Both the position numbers and the translations under genes were made by a program. Shown here piece after piece: positions 33,298 through 35,247 of a stretch of DNA of 35,247 bases. This DNA is from Roseibacillus sp. GTDB taxonomy: Bacteria > Verrucomicrobiota > Verrucomicrobiia > Verrucomicrobiales > Akkermansiaceae. Below the pieces are notes generated by a model that searched no databases, had not been told where the DNA came from, and saw only the letters and a list, made by a program, of their open reading frames with translations. Location: assembly GCA_002709395.1 (NCBI GenBank), contig PAQU01000015.1, forward strand, positions 1 through 35,247. Reading direction: 5' to 3'. The first letter of the stretch is position 1; each line of letters starts with the position of its first letter.

Positions 33298-33942
33298 ATG
33301 GAAGTTCGTTCTATTTACAAAAATGCCCGGATCTCGCCCAAGAAGGCGCGGGATGTAGCCCGTGAGATTCAGGGCCTTCCCGTATCCGACGCAATTGATA
33401 CTCTCAATTTCACACCTAAGAAAGCGGCCTTTCTGATTGGGAAAACTCTCAAAAGCGCGGTTGCCAATGCGGAGAATAATCATGACCTCGCGGCCGACAG
33501 CCTTCACGTAAAGGAAGCGAACATCTCCGCTGGCCCCTCCTTCCGACGATACAAGCCGCGTGCCAGGGGGTCGGCCAGTCCGATTCGTAAACGGACCAGT
33601 CACATCTACATCATCCTGACCGATGAAGTAGAAAGTGACGAAAAGCCTGTTAGGGAGCGCAAACCAAGGAGCAAGAAGCCTGCCCCGGAGGAGCAGGAGA
33701 CTGAACCTGAGAAAGAGGAAACTGCTCCGGAAGAGAGCGATGAAGTAGCCACTGCTGAGGAGGCTCCAGTTGCAGGACAGGATTCTGCCGTAGTCGAAGA
33801 AAACGCAGAGGGGGAAGCAGATGAGACCCCGGAGGAAGTTAATGATGAGCCTTCCGAAGTAGCGGTTGCTGCCGAGGAAGAACCCGAAGATTCATCCGGG
33901 GTCGAGGAGGCCGCGGATGAAGAAGAAAAGAAAGAAGACTGA
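33298..33942 (+). CDS. rplV: 50S ribosomal protein L22 with long acidic C-terminal extension
   Basis: 214 residues. Residues 1-109 are an ordinary L22, with ARISPKKARDVAREIQGLPV, KKAAFLIGKTLKSAVANAEN and the RGSASPIRKRTSHIYIIL end that lines the tunnel. Residues 110-214 are an added low-complexity tail of Glu, Ala, Pro, Ser, Val and Asp. By my count there are about 44 acidic and 10 basic residues, most of the basic ones near the tail's start (RERKPRSKKP). Most L22 proteins end near residue 110. The reading frame is continuous, so it is not a frameshift artefact. It starts 15 bases after the secreted unknown and is followed by rpsC after 25 bases. The function of the tail is unknown. Confidence 0.95.
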   Translation: MEVRSIYKNARISPKKARDVAREIQGLPVSDAIDTLNFTPKKAAFLIGKTLKSAVANAENNHDLAADSLHVKEANISAGPSFRRYKPRARGSASPIRKRTSHIYIILTDEVESDEKPVRERKPRSKKPAPEEQETEPEKEETAPEESDEVATAEEAPVAGQDSAVVEENAEGEADETPEEVNDEPSEVAVAAEEEPEDSSGVEEAADEEEKKED

Positions 33943-33967
33943 GACCCTTTCCCCAAAACCAAGTATT

Positions 33968-34792
33968 ATGGGACAAAAAGTAAATCCCGTCGGATTCCGA
34001 CTCGTAGTCAACCGTGACTGGCGTTCCAAGTGGTATGCCGAGGGCGAGGACTATCGTGAGAAACTCCATGAAGATCTCAAGGTGCGAAAGTATCTTAGCG
34101 GTCGCCTTCAATTTGCGGCTCTTTCCAAGGTTGTGGTTGAGCGCGCGTGGAACAGTGTGAGGGTCACTCTGCATACGTCCCGACCGGGTCTGGTGATCGG
34201 GCGGAAAGGGTCTGAGATTGAGCGTATGACCAATGATATCTCAAAGATCTGCGGGGACGCTCAGGTCAAGATTGACATTGTGGAGGTCCGAAGTCCTGAA
34301 CTTGATGCTCAGTTGGTGGCCGAAAATGTGGCGGTGCAGCTGGAACGGAGGATCAGTTTCCGTCGTGCAATGAAGAGAGCGCTTCAGACCGCCATGGATT
34401 TTGGTGCAGAAGGTATCAGGATTCGTTGCGCTGGCCGTCTTGGTGGAGCTGATATCGCTAGGGCTGAATGGTATCGAGAAGGGAAGGTTCCCCTGCAAAC
34501 GTTGCGGGTGCCCATTGATTATGGTTTTGCCGAGGCCAGGACGGTTTATGGGATTATCGGTGTGAAGTGCTGGGTTAACCGCAAGGAGAAAAACGATAAG
34601 GAAGGAGCGGACCGAGGTTCTCGCCCTCCACGTCGGGATGATCGTCGCGGTGGCCGTGGACCTGGTGGCCGTGGACCCGGTGGACCTGGTGGCCGTGGGC
34701 CCGGTGGACCTGGTGGCCGTGGACCCGGTGGCCGTGGACCCGGTGGGCCCGGTGGACCCGGTGGACCCGGTGGCAGTAATAAACCCAGCTAG
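33968..34792 (+). CDS. rpsC: 30S ribosomal protein S3 with Arg/Gly/Pro repeat tail
   Basis: 274 residues from the ATG at 33968 ([12 protein letters not shown], the conserved S3 start); the frame is open to 33866 but that would run into rplV. The KH domain has GRKGSEIE (78-85) and the C-terminal S3 domain ends near [13 protein letters not shown] (about 207). The last ~68 residues are unusual: [14 protein letters not shown] followed by repeated RGPGG and PGG units up to SNKPS. S3 lines the mRNA entry channel and has helicase activity with S4 and S5. The tail is basic, in contrast to the acidic tail of the preceding L22. No Shine-Dalgarno precedes the start. Confidence 0.96.
   Translation: MGQKVNPVGFRLVVNRDWRSKWYAEGEDYREKLHEDLKVRKYLSGRLQFAALSKVVVERAWNSVRVTLHTSRPGLVIGRKGSEIERMTNDISKICGDAQVKIDIVEVRSPELDAQLVAENVAVQLERRISFRRAMKRALQTAMDFGAEGIRIRCAGRLGGADIARAEWYREGKVPLQTLRVPIDYGFAEARTVYGIIGVKCWVNRKEKNDKEGADRGSRPPRRDDRRGGRGPGGRGPGGPGGRGPGGPGGRGPGGRGPGGPGGPGGPGGSNKPS
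34649..34774 (+). repeat. Variable 9/15-bp tandem repeat coding for RGPGG and PGG units
   Basis: Units GGTGGCCGTGGACC(C/T) (15 bp) and GGTGGACC(C/T) (9 bp) alternate through 126 bases inside the 3' end of rpsC. Both unit lengths are multiples of three, so gain or loss of a unit would not shift the frame. Silent C/T and A/G changes between copies show some divergence. Confidence 0.9.
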
Positions 34793-34812
34793 AAGTAAAA
34801 GGAACCAGAACA

Positions 34813-35235
34813 ATGGCACAGATTCCCAAACGCGTTAAATATCGTAAGTCGCAACGTGGCAACCGCGGCGGCAATGCCAGTCGTGGAGTGGACGTTAGCT
34901 TTGGCGATTTCGGCTTGCAGGCCCTTGACCGGGGTTGGATGAGCAGTCGCCAGATCGAAGCCTGCCGGGTTGCGATTAACCGCTATCTCAAGCGGAAGGG
35001 TAAGGTCTGGATCCGGGTATTTCCCCATAAGCCGATTACAGCCCGTCCTCCCGAAACTCGAATGGGTAAGGGTAAGGGACCAGTGGAAGGCTGGGTCGCC
35101 GTCATTCGACCAGGCACCATGCTTTTTGAAATAGCTGGTGTGCCTGAAAGCTCTGCCCGGGAAGCAATGCGTCTGGCTTCCTACAAGCTTGGAATACGGA
35201 CACGTTTCGTTTCGCGTTCCCACCACTCTGCATAG
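34813..35235 (+). CDS. rplP: 50S ribosomal protein L16
   Basis: 140 residues, complete. [52 protein letters not shown] and [16 protein letters not shown] are standard L16 blocks; the protein binds near the A site of the 50S subunit. AAAGGA lies about 11 bases upstream of the ATG. It is 20 bases after rpsC; only 12 bases of the window remain after the stop, where rpmC would be expected. Confidence 0.98.
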   Translation: MAQIPKRVKYRKSQRGNRGGNASRGVDVSFGDFGLQALDRGWMSSRQIEACRVAINRYLKRKGKVWIRVFPHKPITARPPETRMGKGKGPVEGWVAVIRPGTMLFEIAGVPESSAREAMRLASYKLGIRTRFVSRSHHSA

Positions 35236-35247
35236 GCGGCAGTTCAC

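Noticed and set aside
33606-33962. Ser/Ala/Thr-rich minus-strand frame
   Set aside because: A mirror of the Glu/Ala-rich L22 tail; low-complexity coding DNA gives open antisense frames.
34649-34774. CRISPR or minisatellite outside genes
   Set aside because: The repeats have no spacers and lie in frame within rpsC.

Overview
The window looks like a chromosomal segment of a Gram-negative bacterium in the PVC superphylum, most likely Verrucomicrobiota; I cannot place it lower. Outer-membrane biogenesis genes (waaA, lpxD, two OmpH/Skp paralogues) show a lipopolysaccharide-type envelope. Many small secreted or membrane-anchored proteins of no recognised family, and frequent starts without a Shine-Dalgarno, fit that group. 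This placement is inference, not a database result.

Positions 1-13,000 hold cell-envelope and hypothetical genes. They comprise a partial SGNH/sialate-esterase-like gene behind a multi-pass sulfatase-fold protein (minus strand), and an FmdB-type zinc ribbon followed by two unknown proteins. The second of these resembles a zinc peptidase that has lost its zinc ligands. Next come a YihX-like HAD phosphatase and an MGDG-synthase-like glycosyltransferase (minus strand), then a plus-strand run of three exported or anchored hypotheticals, rsmD and waaA.

Positions 13,000-25,700 hold metabolism and envelope genes. On the minus strand are a secreted double-psi-barrel-like protein, a secreted GH3 glycosidase and nadB. 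The plus-strand nagB-nagA pair for amino-sugar phosphate catabolism is followed by an Nramp-related transporter. panC is divergent from the tandem ompH-ompH-lpxD cluster, and a beta-CASP metallo-beta-lactamase protein converges on lpxD.

Positions 25,700-35,247 begin with a CAU-anticodon tRNA (minus strand). A roughly 520-base non-coding region follows, carrying a near-consensus promoter, and then a merged str-S10 ribosomal cluster: rpsL-rpsG-fusA-rpsJ-rplC-rplD-rplW-rplB-rpsS-(secreted unknown)-rplV-rpsC-rplP. There is no tuf between fusA and rpsJ.

The most unusual part is the end of that cluster. A signal-peptide-bearing coiled-coil protein sits between rpsS and rplV. L22 carries an acidic tail of about 105 residues, and S3 carries an arginine/glycine/proline repeat tail encoded by a 9/15-bp tandem repeat. 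No CRISPR array, insertion sequence, prophage or rRNA gene is visible.
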